Source of the DNA: Spirochaetota bacterium
GTDB lineage: Bacteria > Spirochaetota > Spirochaetia > Treponematales > Treponemataceae
DNA: 16,671 nucleotides
Direction of reading: 5' to 3'
Assembly: GCA_022704725.1 (NCBI GenBank)
Contig: JAKJFV010000008.1
Coordinates: forward strand, 1 to 16,671
Shown here: positions 1 to 7,941 of the stretch, piece by piece
Numbering within the stretch: position 1 is the stretch's first letter
Layout of the letters: every line of letters starts with the position of its first letter
Notes under the pieces: model-generated
What the model saw: the letters and a program-made list of their open reading frames with translations, nothing else
Told to the model about the DNA's origin: nothing
Databases searched by the model: none
Program-made: the position numbers and the translations under genes

Positions 1-61
1 CCTTTCTGTACCCCTGAAAGTATCAGTTGAGTCCGGCAAACGCTGGGGAGATTTTCATTAA
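1..61 (+). CDS. polA: DNA polymerase I, C-terminal end (partial)
   Basis: Only the last 19 codons and the stop are present, read in the frame starting at base 2. The translation ends VPLKVSVESGKRWGDFH, which matches the ending known for DNA polymerase I (a VPL-V-V--G--W---H pattern in the E. coli enzyme). The TAA stop at 59-61 shares its last base with the ATG of the next gene, so translation is probably coupled. The rest of the gene lies outside the window. The call rests on a short but characteristic tail. Confidence 0.75.
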   Translation, partial: LSVPLKVSVESGKRWGDFH

Positions 62-711
62 TGCTTGCCGGCAGTAAAAGACTCATAATAGCACTCACAG
101 GACCTATGGCCTCAGGGAAAAATGCAGTCTCCGACATTCTTGAGAAGGAAGGATTTCTGTGCATTGACGCCGACACACTGGTTCATAAGGCTATCGAGAA
201 TAAAAAAAACGACATCCTCGAAGCATTTTCCTCAGCTGCCGGTCAAAAAAAAATCAGCCTTGTGCTGCCTGACGGTTCTATAAACCGAAGGAGCCTTGGA
301 AGCCTTGTTTTTTCCAGTCCTGAGCTCTTAACAAGACAGGAATTAATAATTCATCCCGAAGTTGACAGAATTATTAATGAATATATTGACGAAAATCCGG
401 AAAAATCTATTGTAGTAAATGCAACGGTTCTTTATAAAACACCGGTAATAAAGAGGTGTTCCTTCATACTCTACATCACTGCACCCGCAATAACTAGATT
501 TTTTAGAGTTTTACAGCGGGATTCCCTGCCTATTTTGCAAATATTTAAAAGATTTTATGCACAAAAGAATATCTTTGCTAAATATCGCTCACTGAATGCC
601 GATATGTATATAGTAAGGAACTTTAGTTCCCGAAATTCACTGAAGAAAAAAATCCTGAATATACTTCAGGGTTACCTTTGTTCGCAAGGATACAACGATG
701 GAACAAAATAG
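61..711 (+). CDS. coaE: Dephospho-CoA kinase
   Basis: This cytoplasmic enzyme phosphorylates the 3'-hydroxyl of dephospho-CoA, the last step of CoA synthesis. The 216 residues fit the family length of about 200. A P-loop lies at residues 14-21 (GPMASGKN; the usual final Ser/Thr is Asn here). The substrate-binding DAD motif is at 36-38, and the family's ILHP-like segment appears as IIHPE at 96-100. The VVNATVLYKT stretch near 118-127 replaces the usual V-D-PLLFE block, so this is a divergent member. The start is fixed by the one-base overlap with the polA stop (TAATG). The gene overlaps the following SPOR gene by 14 bases, which supports one operon polA-coaE-SPOR. The Asn at the P-loop end and the altered PLLFE block are the odd points; the fold assignment is still likely. 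Confidence 0.85.
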   Translation: MLAGSKRLIIALTGPMASGKNAVSDILEKEGFLCIDADTLVHKAIENKKNDILEAFSSAAGQKKISLVLPDGSINRRSLGSLVFSSPELLTRQELIIHPEVDRIINEYIDENPEKSIVVNATVLYKTPVIKRCSFILYITAPAITRFFRVLQRDSLPILQIFKRFYAQKNIFAKYRSLNADMYIVRNFSSRNSLKKKILNILQGYLCSQGYNDGTK

Positions 712-1561
712 AGTTTTATGGATAGTCGGTGCTGTAGGCGCCTTTTTACTCGTAGTAGTGGGAGCAGCTCTTCTTTTGTATTCTCCTTCACGTAACCCCG
801 ATGCTTCGATGACATCAATTCAAAATCTGGATTCTACATGGGTTTCACAACAGCCGCTCAAACTTGAACCCCTGCAGTCTCAGCAAAGTCAGGGTCTTAA
901 CACACTGCCTGTCACCGATTCATCCAAGCCGAATCCAGGAACTACGCCTCTTGATACTGAACAGCAGACTGGAACTGAGCCTATTCCTAATTCTGTGCAA
1001 TCCCTTAATGTGTACAGCGGACAGACAACAGTAATATCTGCTCAGACAACAGCCATTGACCTCAATGACATAACAAAAGTAAGCGGCACCGGACTCCAGA
1101 CTCAAGTGACTAATAATTCCCGGACATCTGCACCCGTGCAGACAGGGGTTGTAAAAAACACAGTCTCTCCTTCTACGCAGCAGCTTCCTAAAACGGATTC
1201 CGCAGCAACGGCAAAAATAAAAACACCTTCAGCTGCTCCGGTAAAAGCATCAACAGCTTCTGCTGGAAATGTTAAAACAAGTTCCGCAGCTCAGGCTATA
1301 AGCGATAAGTACTGGATTCAGGCAGCCTCTTTTACAAGTAAAAAGAATGCCGAAGAACTTCGAACAGAATTGTCAGATCAAAAAATTAACAGTGAAATCT
1401 TTACTTTTACAGATGCAAACGGTGTCATGTACTATCGTGTCAGGGTTGGACCGTATTCAACAAAAAGCGAAGCTGAATACTGGCAGACTCGTGTTGCTCT
1501 TGTTGACAGTTTAAGCACTGCTAAAACATACATAACTAATTCGTCTGCACCAAAAAACTAA
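698..1561 (+). CDS. Membrane-anchored SPOR-domain protein
   Basis: This 287-residue protein has a bitopic layout. A short cytoplasmic N-terminus is followed by one transmembrane helix at about residues 6-28. A long low-complexity linker rich in Ser, Thr, Gln, Ala and Pro spans about 30-200, and a C-terminal SPOR domain occupies about 203-282. The domain shows the expected W-Q-AASF---NA--L---L pattern and then YYRVRVGPYSTKSEAE. SPOR domains bind glycan strands lacking stem peptides at division septa, so a periplasmic role in cell-wall remodelling or division is inferred. An AAGGA Shine-Dalgarno (686-690) sits 7 nt before the ATG, inside coaE, and the two genes overlap by 14 bases. The specific paralogue (FtsN-like, DamX-like or other) cannot be told from sequence alone. 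Confidence 0.85.
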   Translation: MEQNRVLWIVGAVGAFLLVVVGAALLLYSPSRNPDASMTSIQNLDSTWVSQQPLKLEPLQSQQSQGLNTLPVTDSSKPNPGTTPLDTEQQTGTEPIPNSVQSLNVYSGQTTVISAQTTAIDLNDITKVSGTGLQTQVTNNSRTSAPVQTGVVKNTVSPSTQQLPKTDSAATAKIKTPSAAPVKASTASAGNVKTSSAAQAISDKYWIQAASFTSKKNAEELRTELSDQKINSEIFTFTDANGVMYYRVRVGPYSTKSEAEYWQTRVALVDSLSTAKTYITNSSAPKN

Positions 1562-1589
1562 AAAAAGAACAAAAACTTTTTATTCAGCG

Positions 1590-1618
1590 TTAAAAACTGA
1601 TATATTGAGTTCTATAAA
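1590..1618 (+). promoter_or_regulatory. Candidate promoter for the outer-membrane protein gene
   Basis: TTAAAA (1590-1595), a 17-nt spacer and TATAAA (1613-1618) lie just before the ATG at 1627. The -35 box is weak and the -10 box is good. Only 8 nt separate the -10 box from the ATG, which would give a transcript with almost no leader. An alternative -10 box, TATATT at 1601-1606, would give a leader of about 14 nt. Prediction by eye only. Confidence 0.35.
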
Positions 1619-1646
1619 GATAGTATATGAAACATATACTATCTTT
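1616..1646 (+). other. Perfect hairpin enclosing a start codon
   Basis: A perfect inverted repeat has 14-nt arms (AAAGATAGTATATG at 1616-1629 and CATATACTATCTTT at 1633-1646) around an AAA loop. The ATG of the outer-membrane protein gene (1627-1629) forms the top of the left arm. A T-rich tract continues to 1655 with one A interruption, so the element also looks like an intrinsic terminator for the upstream coaE-SPOR transcripts. It may act as a terminator, as an RNA fold that masks the start codon, or as both. The stem is AT-rich and therefore of modest stability. Confidence 0.6.
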
Positions 1647-3066
1647 TTTATTTTTAATCGTACTTGCTCAGCTTCTTCTTCCTGCCCTGGAAAGTGAAAG
1701 TTCTATTAAAATTGTAGTTGAAAACGGAACCGTTTATAGAACAGGATTTTCAAGCACGTATAAAAACCTTGCTGCCTCTGTTTTTACGTCTCATACCAGG
1801 GAACTAACAAAACTGAATAACTGGTATATAAAAAGTACAGAGGTTCAGAATATTTCATGGCTCTTTGGGACAGTAAGTTTTCAGGGAATTGTCTCTTTTG
1901 CCAAAAATCCCGACTTCACTGTGCAGAACACTGCATTACAAAAAAACACCTTGAGTAAGGGGACTATTATACCTGTCCTTCCGGGCATTAGTTCCTCGTC
2001 TATGAAAAATGCAGCCTTTATAAGCTGGTCTCAACCCCCGGGTCCGGGGTTTCATCCATCGGTTTCTTTCTTATACTCGGCAAAAGATTCCGCAGGATAC
2101 AACAACGACAGTACCTTAGCACTGTCGCTATCGTTTCCCTTCACCTTTAATAACCTGTATTTGGCTTCTACTTTTACAGCCTTCAACTATGATAGAGCTT
2201 TAAACTCTGCCTCTTCCTGGTACACACAGGTTCCATACATAACTCCCGGACGATACTTCATTTTCACAAATGCATCAATGATTAAGATCCCCTTACTTGA
2301 AATAGCTGTTTTTACCGGAATGAGTGAAGTCTCAAAAACACAATGGAAGTTCAATTGTCTTACTGAACTTCTTACTAAAATTCCCGTTTCAAACCTGTAT
2401 TTTATACTTCAAGGAAAATTCTTTATAAGCAGTTATGACTATATTACACTGGCGGATAAAAACGAAAGAACCGTTTTTCATTATTCAATTAATCCGCAGG
2501 CAGTTATACCGCTAAATAGAAAAAAATCGTTTAAGCTTTCATTCGGGATTCTTAATGATTATAAAAAATCCTTTTCGTTATCTTTTCCTGCAATTGAGCA
2601 GACTGATAACTGTATAAAGGCATCCCTTGGTCTCATTCATACCTTTGCATCCGCAGAGTTTCACTGCTCTGCAGATAATACTTTTGATCCCGGGTTTATT
2701 AATGCAAATACCTATATGCAGTTCAAATTAAACTATGCAGTCAATCTCTGGAGATTCACTATCATACCCCTTAAAATTACAGGTTTTATTCGCTGCGCTT
2801 CTATACCATTTTCGGGCAGAGTTTACGAAACGATATCTGTTTACGCAAATACGAAATTTACACCAAGCAATAAGAAAGATTTTTCTTTAAGTGCGGGAAC
2901 ACAGTTTGATTTTTCAAACAATGCAGATTCATTTGAGTCGTTTTCTGTTCATTCAGAGGCTTCCCTCCATGCATTTCAATTGTCCGGGAATTTTGACAAA
3001 AATTGTGTGACCAGGAAACATTCTTTCTCGGTGTCGCTTTCATACCGTTTAGGCGCCTTATATTGA
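1627..3066 (+). CDS. Predicted outer-membrane beta-barrel protein, unknown function
   Basis: I do not recognise a named family. The 479-residue product starts with a clear Sec signal peptide: MKH, then a hydrophobic run to about residue 19, with likely cleavage near LLLPALES. The mature part has no transmembrane helices. It is made of alternating polar and aromatic/hydrophobic stretches typical of amphipathic beta strands, and it ends in SVSLSYRLGALY, an aromatic-terminated last strand. This pattern suggests a spirochaetal outer-membrane barrel. The ATG at 1627 is the first start after an in-frame TAG at 1621 and has no Shine-Dalgarno; it lies inside a perfect hairpin. A porin or surface protein role is inference only, and a periplasmic beta-rich protein is the alternative. 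Confidence 0.6.
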   Translation: MKHILSFLFLIVLAQLLLPALESESSIKIVVENGTVYRTGFSSTYKNLAASVFTSHTRELTKLNNWYIKSTEVQNISWLFGTVSFQGIVSFAKNPDFTVQNTALQKNTLSKGTIIPVLPGISSSSMKNAAFISWSQPPGPGFHPSVSFLYSAKDSAGYNNDSTLALSLSFPFTFNNLYLASTFTAFNYDRALNSASSWYTQVPYITPGRYFIFTNASMIKIPLLEIAVFTGMSEVSKTQWKFNCLTELLTKIPVSNLYFILQGKFFISSYDYITLADKNERTVFHYSINPQAVIPLNRKKSFKLSFGILNDYKKSFSLSFPAIEQTDNCIKASLGLIHTFASAEFHCSADNTFDPGFINANTYMQFKLNYAVNLWRFTIIPLKITGFIRCASIPFSGRVYETISVYANTKFTPSNKKDFSLSAGTQFDFSNNADSFESFSVHSEASLHAFQLSGNFDKNCVTRKHSFSVSLSYRLGALY

Positions 3067-3104
3067 AAAACCAAAGTTAATATGCTATGCTCATTATAAG
3101 GAAG
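3063..3104 (+). promoter_or_regulatory. Promoter and Shine-Dalgarno of the beta-mannosidase gene
   Basis: TTGAAA (3063-3068), a 17-nt spacer and TATGCT (3086-3091) form a good sigma-70-type promoter. It overlaps the stop codon of the preceding gene. A strong Shine-Dalgarno, AAGGAAG (3098-3104), follows 6 nt before the ATG. Transcription would start at about 3098, giving a very short leader that begins at the ribosome-binding site. Confidence 0.55.
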
Positions 3105-3110
3105 TAAACA

Positions 3111-5648
3111 ATGATTAAACAATCGCTACACGGCATATGGACGTTAAAACCGGCTGATAAAAAGCTTTCGCTCTCAAAGAAGGATTTATCAGTTCAATTT
3201 CCCGGAGACATTCATTCAGCTTTGCTTGAACAAGACATTATTTGTGATCCCTATTACGCTAAAAATGAGCTCGATGTCCAGTGGGTAGGACAAAACGACT
3301 GGATTTGTGAAAAAGAATTTCTTGTTAAAAAGAATTTTATACAGGGTCAACAGTTTATTATTTTGGACACGGTAGACACCTATGTACACGTTTTTGTTAA
3401 CAACATAGAAGCAGGTTTCTGTAATAATTTCTTTAAAAAATGGCGATTCCCTGTCAGTTCATTAATTAAAGAAGGTAAAAACACCATTAAACTCGTATTT
3501 GAATCTGCAGAAAAACACGCAGTACAGAGAGCATCAGATTATCCTTATGCAGTTCCCTGCTCAAATTTCGATGTCTTCTCCCCAAATAGAAACTTTTCAC
3601 GAAAACCCCAATGCCATTCCGGCTGGGACTGGGGTCCGTGTATAATGGCTTTTGGCATATATAATTCCATTGAACTTGTTCAAACCTCAAAGGGTTTTAT
3701 AGATTATGTTGAAACAAAAATTGTAAAAGGAAAGGCAGAGTGGGATGTAGATGTTGTTACCCATTACACTGCACTTTCAGATTGTACCATTCCTTTTACG
3801 GTTAGCTTATCGGGACCAGGTATAAATACAATTACCGAAGAAGAATCGATAAAAGTGACAAAGGGAGATAACTGCATTTCACAGCACCTCACCGTAAAAA
3901 ATCCGGAACTTTGGTACCCTTCAGGATGCAGTCCGAAAGACGATGAATCTATTATAAAAACAGGTAAACCGGCTTTTATTGATAATCCTCTTTACAGCCT
4001 GTCTGTAAAGGCATCCGGTGCATCAGTCGAAAAAAAGATTGCATTTAGAACCTTAGAAACTGTAAGTAAAAAAGATAAAGATGGATTAAGTCTATTTTTC
4101 AAAATTAATGACAGGTCTGTTTTCTCAAAAGGCTCAAACTGGATTCCGCTTGATGCATTACCCTCACGACAGACACCCGAACGGTACGAAAATCTTTTGG
4201 ATTCTTTAGTTAAGGCAAACATGAATACAGTTCGTGTTTGGGGCGGAGGGATGTATGAAAAAGACATCTTTTATGAAATCTGCGACCGCAAGGGAATTCT
4301 CATTTGGCACGATTTTATGTTTGCCTGCGGATTATATCCGACAAATAAAGAATTTCTTGACTCTGTCCGTGATGAAGTAAAACACCAGGTTCTTAGATTA
4401 AAGGATCATCCGTCTATTGCACTTTGGTGCGGAAACAATGAAAACTTAGGATCCCTGGGATGGTACGCCGAAGCAAAGAGTAACCGTGATCTTTACCTTA
4501 TAGATTACGACAGACTTAACGAGGGTGTTGTCGGTGATGAAGTACGTAAAAATGATCCGGACAGAATGTGGTGGCCGAGTTCTCCGTGTGCAGGTCCCAA
4601 TAATTTTGAAGATAACTGGAAAGAAGATTCGAAAGGAGACATGCATTATTGGGATGTATGGCATGGAAAAAAATCCTTCGATGCGTACTACGCCATCAAA
4701 CCGCGCTTTGTTTCAGAGTTCGGGTACCAGTCTTTTCCGTCATACTCTACCGTAAAAACATATGCTGCAGAAAAAGATATGAATCTTACAAGTCCCGTTA
4801 TGGAGTTTCACCAAAGATCTCCAAGCGGAAATACCATTATGATAGAAAACTTTGCCCGCTACTTCCGATTCCCAAAATCTATTAGAGATATGCTTTATTT
4901 AAGCCAGGTTCAGCAGTCAGTTGCTATGAGAACAGCCATCGACTACTGGAGATCTCTTCGCCCTTACTGCATGGGTTCAATTATCTGGCAGCTTAATGAC
5001 AATTGTCCTGTTGCCTCCTGGTCCTCAATTGAATACACGGGAAAGTGGAAGCTTATGCATTATGACGCTGTAAAATTTTTTGCACCGGTCGGGTTAAGTC
5101 TTTATATAAAAGACAACATACTTTATGCATGCGGTCTCAATGATACTCAGCAACATATTGCCTCTGAATTAACTCTCTCTTTCATTGGATTTGACGGTAA
5201 AAAGATCGATAAAGATATTGTATTAAAAAAAGAACTTAAGCCTGATTCTTCCAGTATCCTTTACAGCAGCCCCGTCGAAGCCTTGCCGAAAGAAAAGAAT
5301 TCCTATGCTGTCATTGCGTCTCTTTCATATTCCGGCGGATCGATTACGGCAACTGCATTTCCGGCACTATATAAACATTGTGAGCTGCTTGAACCGGAAA
5401 TTTCTTATGAACTTGCAGAAAAAGAAACAAAAACAGGAAGAGTTTTTGAAATAGTACTAAATGCAAAAAACCCTGCATTCTTTGTCGGATTAGATTCGGG
5501 CTCAAGTAAAGGAGTATTTTCTGATAATCTATTTACTCTGCTTCCCTCAAAAAAATGCAAAATTCTTTTTACTCCCGAAAACAAAAAAGTAACATTTTCA
5601 AAGTTTAAAAAGGAATTTACGGTATACAATCTTCGTGGAACGTATTAA
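3111..5648 (+). CDS. Beta-mannosidase, glycoside hydrolase family 2
   Basis: This enzyme removes terminal beta-linked mannose from the non-reducing end of manno-oligosaccharides or from Man-beta-1,4-GlcNAc. The 845 residues match the usual beta-mannosidase length. Family marks in order are: an N-terminal jelly-roll sugar-binding domain; the WDWGP signature at 172-176; the TIM barrel with NTVRVWGGGMYE and WHDFMF; the acid/base Glu444 in GNNEN; and the nucleophile Glu536 in SEFGYQS. There is no signal peptide, so it acts in the cytoplasm on imported short oligosaccharides. It has its own promoter and is followed by a terminator, so it appears monocistronic. Its substrate in this cell could be plant mannan fragments or the mannosyl-GlcNAc core of N-glycans; the nearby nagAB genes make the second worth considering. 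The WDWGP mark favours mannosidase over GH2 galactosidase or glucuronidase. Confidence 0.9.
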   Translation: MIKQSLHGIWTLKPADKKLSLSKKDLSVQFPGDIHSALLEQDIICDPYYAKNELDVQWVGQNDWICEKEFLVKKNFIQGQQFIILDTVDTYVHVFVNNIEAGFCNNFFKKWRFPVSSLIKEGKNTIKLVFESAEKHAVQRASDYPYAVPCSNFDVFSPNRNFSRKPQCHSGWDWGPCIMAFGIYNSIELVQTSKGFIDYVETKIVKGKAEWDVDVVTHYTALSDCTIPFTVSLSGPGINTITEEESIKVTKGDNCISQHLTVKNPELWYPSGCSPKDDESIIKTGKPAFIDNPLYSLSVKASGASVEKKIAFRTLETVSKKDKDGLSLFFKINDRSVFSKGSNWIPLDALPSRQTPERYENLLDSLVKANMNTVRVWGGGMYEKDIFYEICDRKGILIWHDFMFACGLYPTNKEFLDSVRDEVKHQVLRLKDHPSIALWCGNNENLGSLGWYAEAKSNRDLYLIDYDRLNEGVVGDEVRKNDPDRMWWPSSPCAGPNNFEDNWKEDSKGDMHYWDVWHGKKSFDAYYAIKPRFVSEFGYQSFPSYSTVKTYAAEKDMNLTSPVMEFHQRSPSGNTIMIENFARYFRFPKSIRDMLYLSQVQQSVAMRTAIDYWRSLRPYCMGSIIWQLNDNCPVASWSSIEYTGKWKLMHYDAVKFFAPVGLSLYIKDNILYACGLNDTQQHIASELTLSFIGFDGKKIDKDIVLKKELKPDSSSILYSSPVEALPKEKNSYAVIASLSYSGGSITATAFPALYKHCELLEPEISYELAEKETKTGRVFEIVLNAKNPAFFVGLDSGSSKGVFSDNLFTLLPSKKCKILFTPENKKVTFSKFKKEFTVYNLRGTY

Positions 5649-5671
5649 GACAAATTAGTAATATTTAAAAT

Positions 5672-5722
5672 GGCTGTCTTCAACTATTAAGGGTAACCTT
5701 TAAAGTTGGACAGCCTTTTTTT
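5672..5722 (+). terminator. Intrinsic terminator after the beta-mannosidase gene
   Basis: GGCTGTC (5672-5678) pairs with GACAGCC (5709-5715). Further pairing lies inside the stem (CAACT with AGTTG, AAGG with CCTT), and a run of seven T follows (5716-5722). The position, 24 nt after the stop codon, fits termination of the + strand gene. Confidence 0.8.
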
Positions 5723-5756
5723 AAAAAAAAGCTGTCCGGATAAACCGGACAGCTTT
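5723..5756 (-). terminator. Intrinsic terminator of the ABC transporter operon
   Basis: On the - strand, the perfect 12-bp stem AAAGCTGTCCGG / CCGGACAGCTTT (5728-5739 and 5745-5756, 5-nt loop) is followed by a run of eight T (complement of 5723-5730). It lies 27 nt beyond the stop of the second permease gene. It abuts the oppositely oriented terminator, and both share the GGACAGC core. Confidence 0.85.
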
Positions 5757-5782
5757 GTGCTTTGAAATTAAAACCTGATAAC

Positions 5783-6931
5783 TTATTCCTTAAGAGCTCC
5801 GCCTGCAACACCTTCGGAGAGGTTCTTCTGGAATGCAAAATAAACTACTAATACTGGCAGTGTAGCAATAATGAGAGCAGCAATCTGCCAGCCAAGCTGA
5901 ATACCGGTTCTGCTTGAGAACGAATAAACACCAACAGGCAGCGATTTTGTTGCTTCCTTACTAGCCATAACCAATACTAACAGGAACTCATTCCAAATAC
6001 CAAGACCGCTCATTATACTTATTGTAATAATTACAGGAATTGTCATAGGAACAATTATACTCGCAAATGAACGCATTGGAGATGCACCGTCAATATAAGC
6101 GGACTCAATAAGACTGTTCGGCAATCCTCTAATAAACTGTGACGCAAGCATTACAGCCATTGGAAGTCCAAATGCAACGTATACGATAATAATACCCAAA
6201 TGTTTATCGGTCAAGCCGACATTGGTTAATAGAAGAAACAATGGAATAATAACCTGGTTAATATCTAAAAGATACCCAAGTCCAATCAATGCTGATACAA
6301 TGGTAGCAATTTTTGCATATTTGAACTTACTAACACCGTAGCCGACCATTAATCCTAGTAAAACAATAAGGAAGGTCGATACAACAGTATAAATTACACT
6401 GTTAACAAATTTTGCGCCAAGAGTTCCACGAGTCCATGCTGATGTATAGTTCCACCATATAGTATTCCAGTGAATTGCTGCCTGATAATTTGAAGGAAGC
6501 TGATTAAGTACAACAGTGTCTCCTTTTTCAAGCCCTTTCAATTCTTCCGGCAGATCTTCCCTGTCAATAAAATGAACCTTTGTTCTTCTTCCGGGAGCAA
6601 TTGTTTTTGACTCAAGAATTACTATTTTTGAGTTGATAATATCATACTGTGAAGGAGTAAATTTGTATTTTTCGGTGAGTTTATCCGGGTACACAATATT
6701 TAACTGCGGCGGAATTACAACAAATTCGTCGTTTTTATTGTCAAACATCGCTTTAGGCAAAGAATAAATATTAATATTTAATTCTTCATTTGTTTTAAAT
6801 GATGAATATGCCATCCAAACAAGCGGTGCTATTGTAGCCACAGACCAAAGAATAAAAATTGCATATGATAATGGTTTTGAAAGATATTTTCCAAAAAAAC
6901 CGGTAGTTACTAAATTTTCTGATTCTGCCAT
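5783..6931 (-). CDS. Sugar ABC transporter permease, MalG-like (CUT1), with large insert
   Basis: This inner-membrane subunit of a CUT1-type sugar importer has 382 residues from the chosen start. The EAA loop that contacts the ATPase is at about 276-296 (ESAYIDGASPMRSF, then IVPM). The first helix is at about 17-40, and five more helices fill the second half. Family members are usually 270-300 residues. The excess is a hydrophilic insert of about 95 residues (roughly 61-158) after SSFKTNEEL, probably on the periplasmic side. I chose the ATG at 6931 over an upstream in-frame codon at 6967 because GAGGAG (6939-6944) sits 7 nt before it. It also leaves one base after the stop of the first permease, a typical coupled arrangement. 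Last gene of the operon. Confidence 0.88.
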   Translation of the reverse strand: MAESENLVTTGFFGKYLSKPLSYAIFILWSVATIAPLVWMAYSSFKTNEELNINIYSLPKAMFDNKNDEFVVIPPQLNIVYPDKLTEKYKFTPSQYDIINSKIVILESKTIAPGRRTKVHFIDREDLPEELKGLEKGDTVVLNQLPSNYQAAIHWNTIWWNYTSAWTRGTLGAKFVNSVIYTVVSTFLIVLLGLMVGYGVSKFKYAKIATIVSALIGLGYLLDINQVIIPLFLLLTNVGLTDKHLGIIIVYVAFGLPMAVMLASQFIRGLPNSLIESAYIDGASPMRSFASIIVPMTIPVIITISIMSGLGIWNEFLLVLVMASKEATKSLPVGVYSFSSRTGIQLGWQIAALIIATLPVLVVYFAFQKNLSEGVAGGALKE

Positions 6932-6932
6932 A

Positions 6933-7826
6933 TTAGTACTCCTCGTGAGTGCCGAGTTTCTTTCCAATAAAATTGCTTAACAGAATCATTAAGATACTGA
7001 TAAGAACAACGGTATTAGAAATAGTAGCACCATAAGCAAACCGCATGGGATTTGAATAATCCTGGAAAGCGGTACGATACATGAAAATCGGTAAAACCTC
7101 TGCATTTAGGCGTGTTATACCCTCTGTGGTAATTGCAAATATCAGGGTAAACCCTTTTAGAGATCCGGCAATAGCAAGTATAGATGACGTTAGAATTGTT
7201 CCAGCTAGAAGAGGCACAATAATTTTAACGAAAATCTGAGGTTCAGAAGCACCGTCAATCTTTGCTGCTTCAATCATACTGTCATTAATTTTTTGCAAAT
7301 TAGCAAGAAAGATAATCATAATTAAGGCTATACCAACCGGAATCATTGCTGTATTTGGAGACAACATCATAGTAAACTGTTTAGTCGGATCGTTTGAAAA
7401 AGACTGCATTAAACGCGCAATAGGGCCGTCTACCATAAACAGCATTCTCCACATTATACCAATAACGATCATTGACAAGAACTGAGGAAGGAATACCATG
7501 GATTGAAAAAAGTTGGCTCCCTTTACCTGCTTTCTATAGAGAATAAATGCCAAAATAAAACCAATAGGGATCTGTCCAAAAACGGAAACCGCTACAACAA
7601 TCATGTTGTTTTTAAAGGCATGCCAAAAATCCGGGTCATTGAGCATAGTCTTATAGTGTGTTAAGCCCATGAAATTCGATTTTCCCCCGATATTCGGGTT
7701 GTAATCAGAAAAACTAAGAAGTATAGAATAAAAAATGGGATACGCTACAATGAAAATGTAGATTATAAAACCCGGCAGAATAAAACCTAAAAATGTTAAA
7801 AAATCTCTTGTGTCGCGTTTTTTCAA
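6933..7826 (-). CDS. Sugar ABC transporter permease, MalF-like (CUT1)
   Basis: This is the first inner-membrane subunit of the importer, 297 residues from the chosen start. It has about six hydrophobic helices, beginning with TFLGFILPGFIIYIF. The EAA loop is at about 186-206 (EAAKIDGASEPQIF, then IVPL), as expected for CUT1 permeases that pair with a MalG-type partner. I prefer a TTG start at 7826 because GAGGAG (7833-7838) lies 6 nt upstream and the protein then begins MKKRDTRDFL. The longer reading from a TTG at 7874 would start inside the loop of an intercistronic hairpin. It follows the binding-protein gene across a structured gap and is coupled to the second permease. No ATPase gene is present here. 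Confidence 0.9.
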   Translation of the reverse strand: MKKRDTRDFLTFLGFILPGFIIYIFIVAYPIFYSILLSFSDYNPNIGGKSNFMGLTHYKTMLNDPDFWHAFKNNMIVVAVSVFGQIPIGFILAFILYRKQVKGANFFQSMVFLPQFLSMIVIGIMWRMLFMVDGPIARLMQSFSNDPTKQFTMMLSPNTAMIPVGIALIMIIFLANLQKINDSMIEAAKIDGASEPQIFVKIIVPLLAGTILTSSILAIAGSLKGFTLIFAITTEGITRLNAEVLPIFMYRTAFQDYSNPMRFAYGATISNTVVLISILMILLSNFIGKKLGTHEEY

Positions 7827-7843
7827 AGCACACTCCTCTTTAG

Positions 7844-7917
7844 AAACAAAAAGGGGATTTGTCCAGTACACCAATCGTAGTTACTACCATCGACATACCT
7901 AAACCCCCTTTTTGTTT
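7844..7917 (-). other. Intercistronic hairpin between binding-protein and permease genes
   Basis: A perfect 13-bp inverted repeat, AAACAAAAAGGGG (7844-7856) with CCCCTTTTTGTTT (7905-7917), encloses a 48-nt loop in the 115-nt gap between the two genes. On the transcript, the right arm ends in CCCCUUUUUGUUU, so partial termination is possible. Such structures commonly protect the abundant binding-protein message and lower permease expression. That role is inferred from position. The loop also contains GTAGT-T-ACTAC and a possible 18-codon reading frame (7896 down to 7840). Confidence 0.65.
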
Positions 7918-7941
7918 TAGCTAATACTTATGTATTAAAAC

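Noticed and set aside
4525..4885. Overlapping + strand frames inside the beta-mannosidase gene
   Set aside because: The beta-mannosidase frame is intact with all its motifs here, and the alternative translations have no recognisable features.
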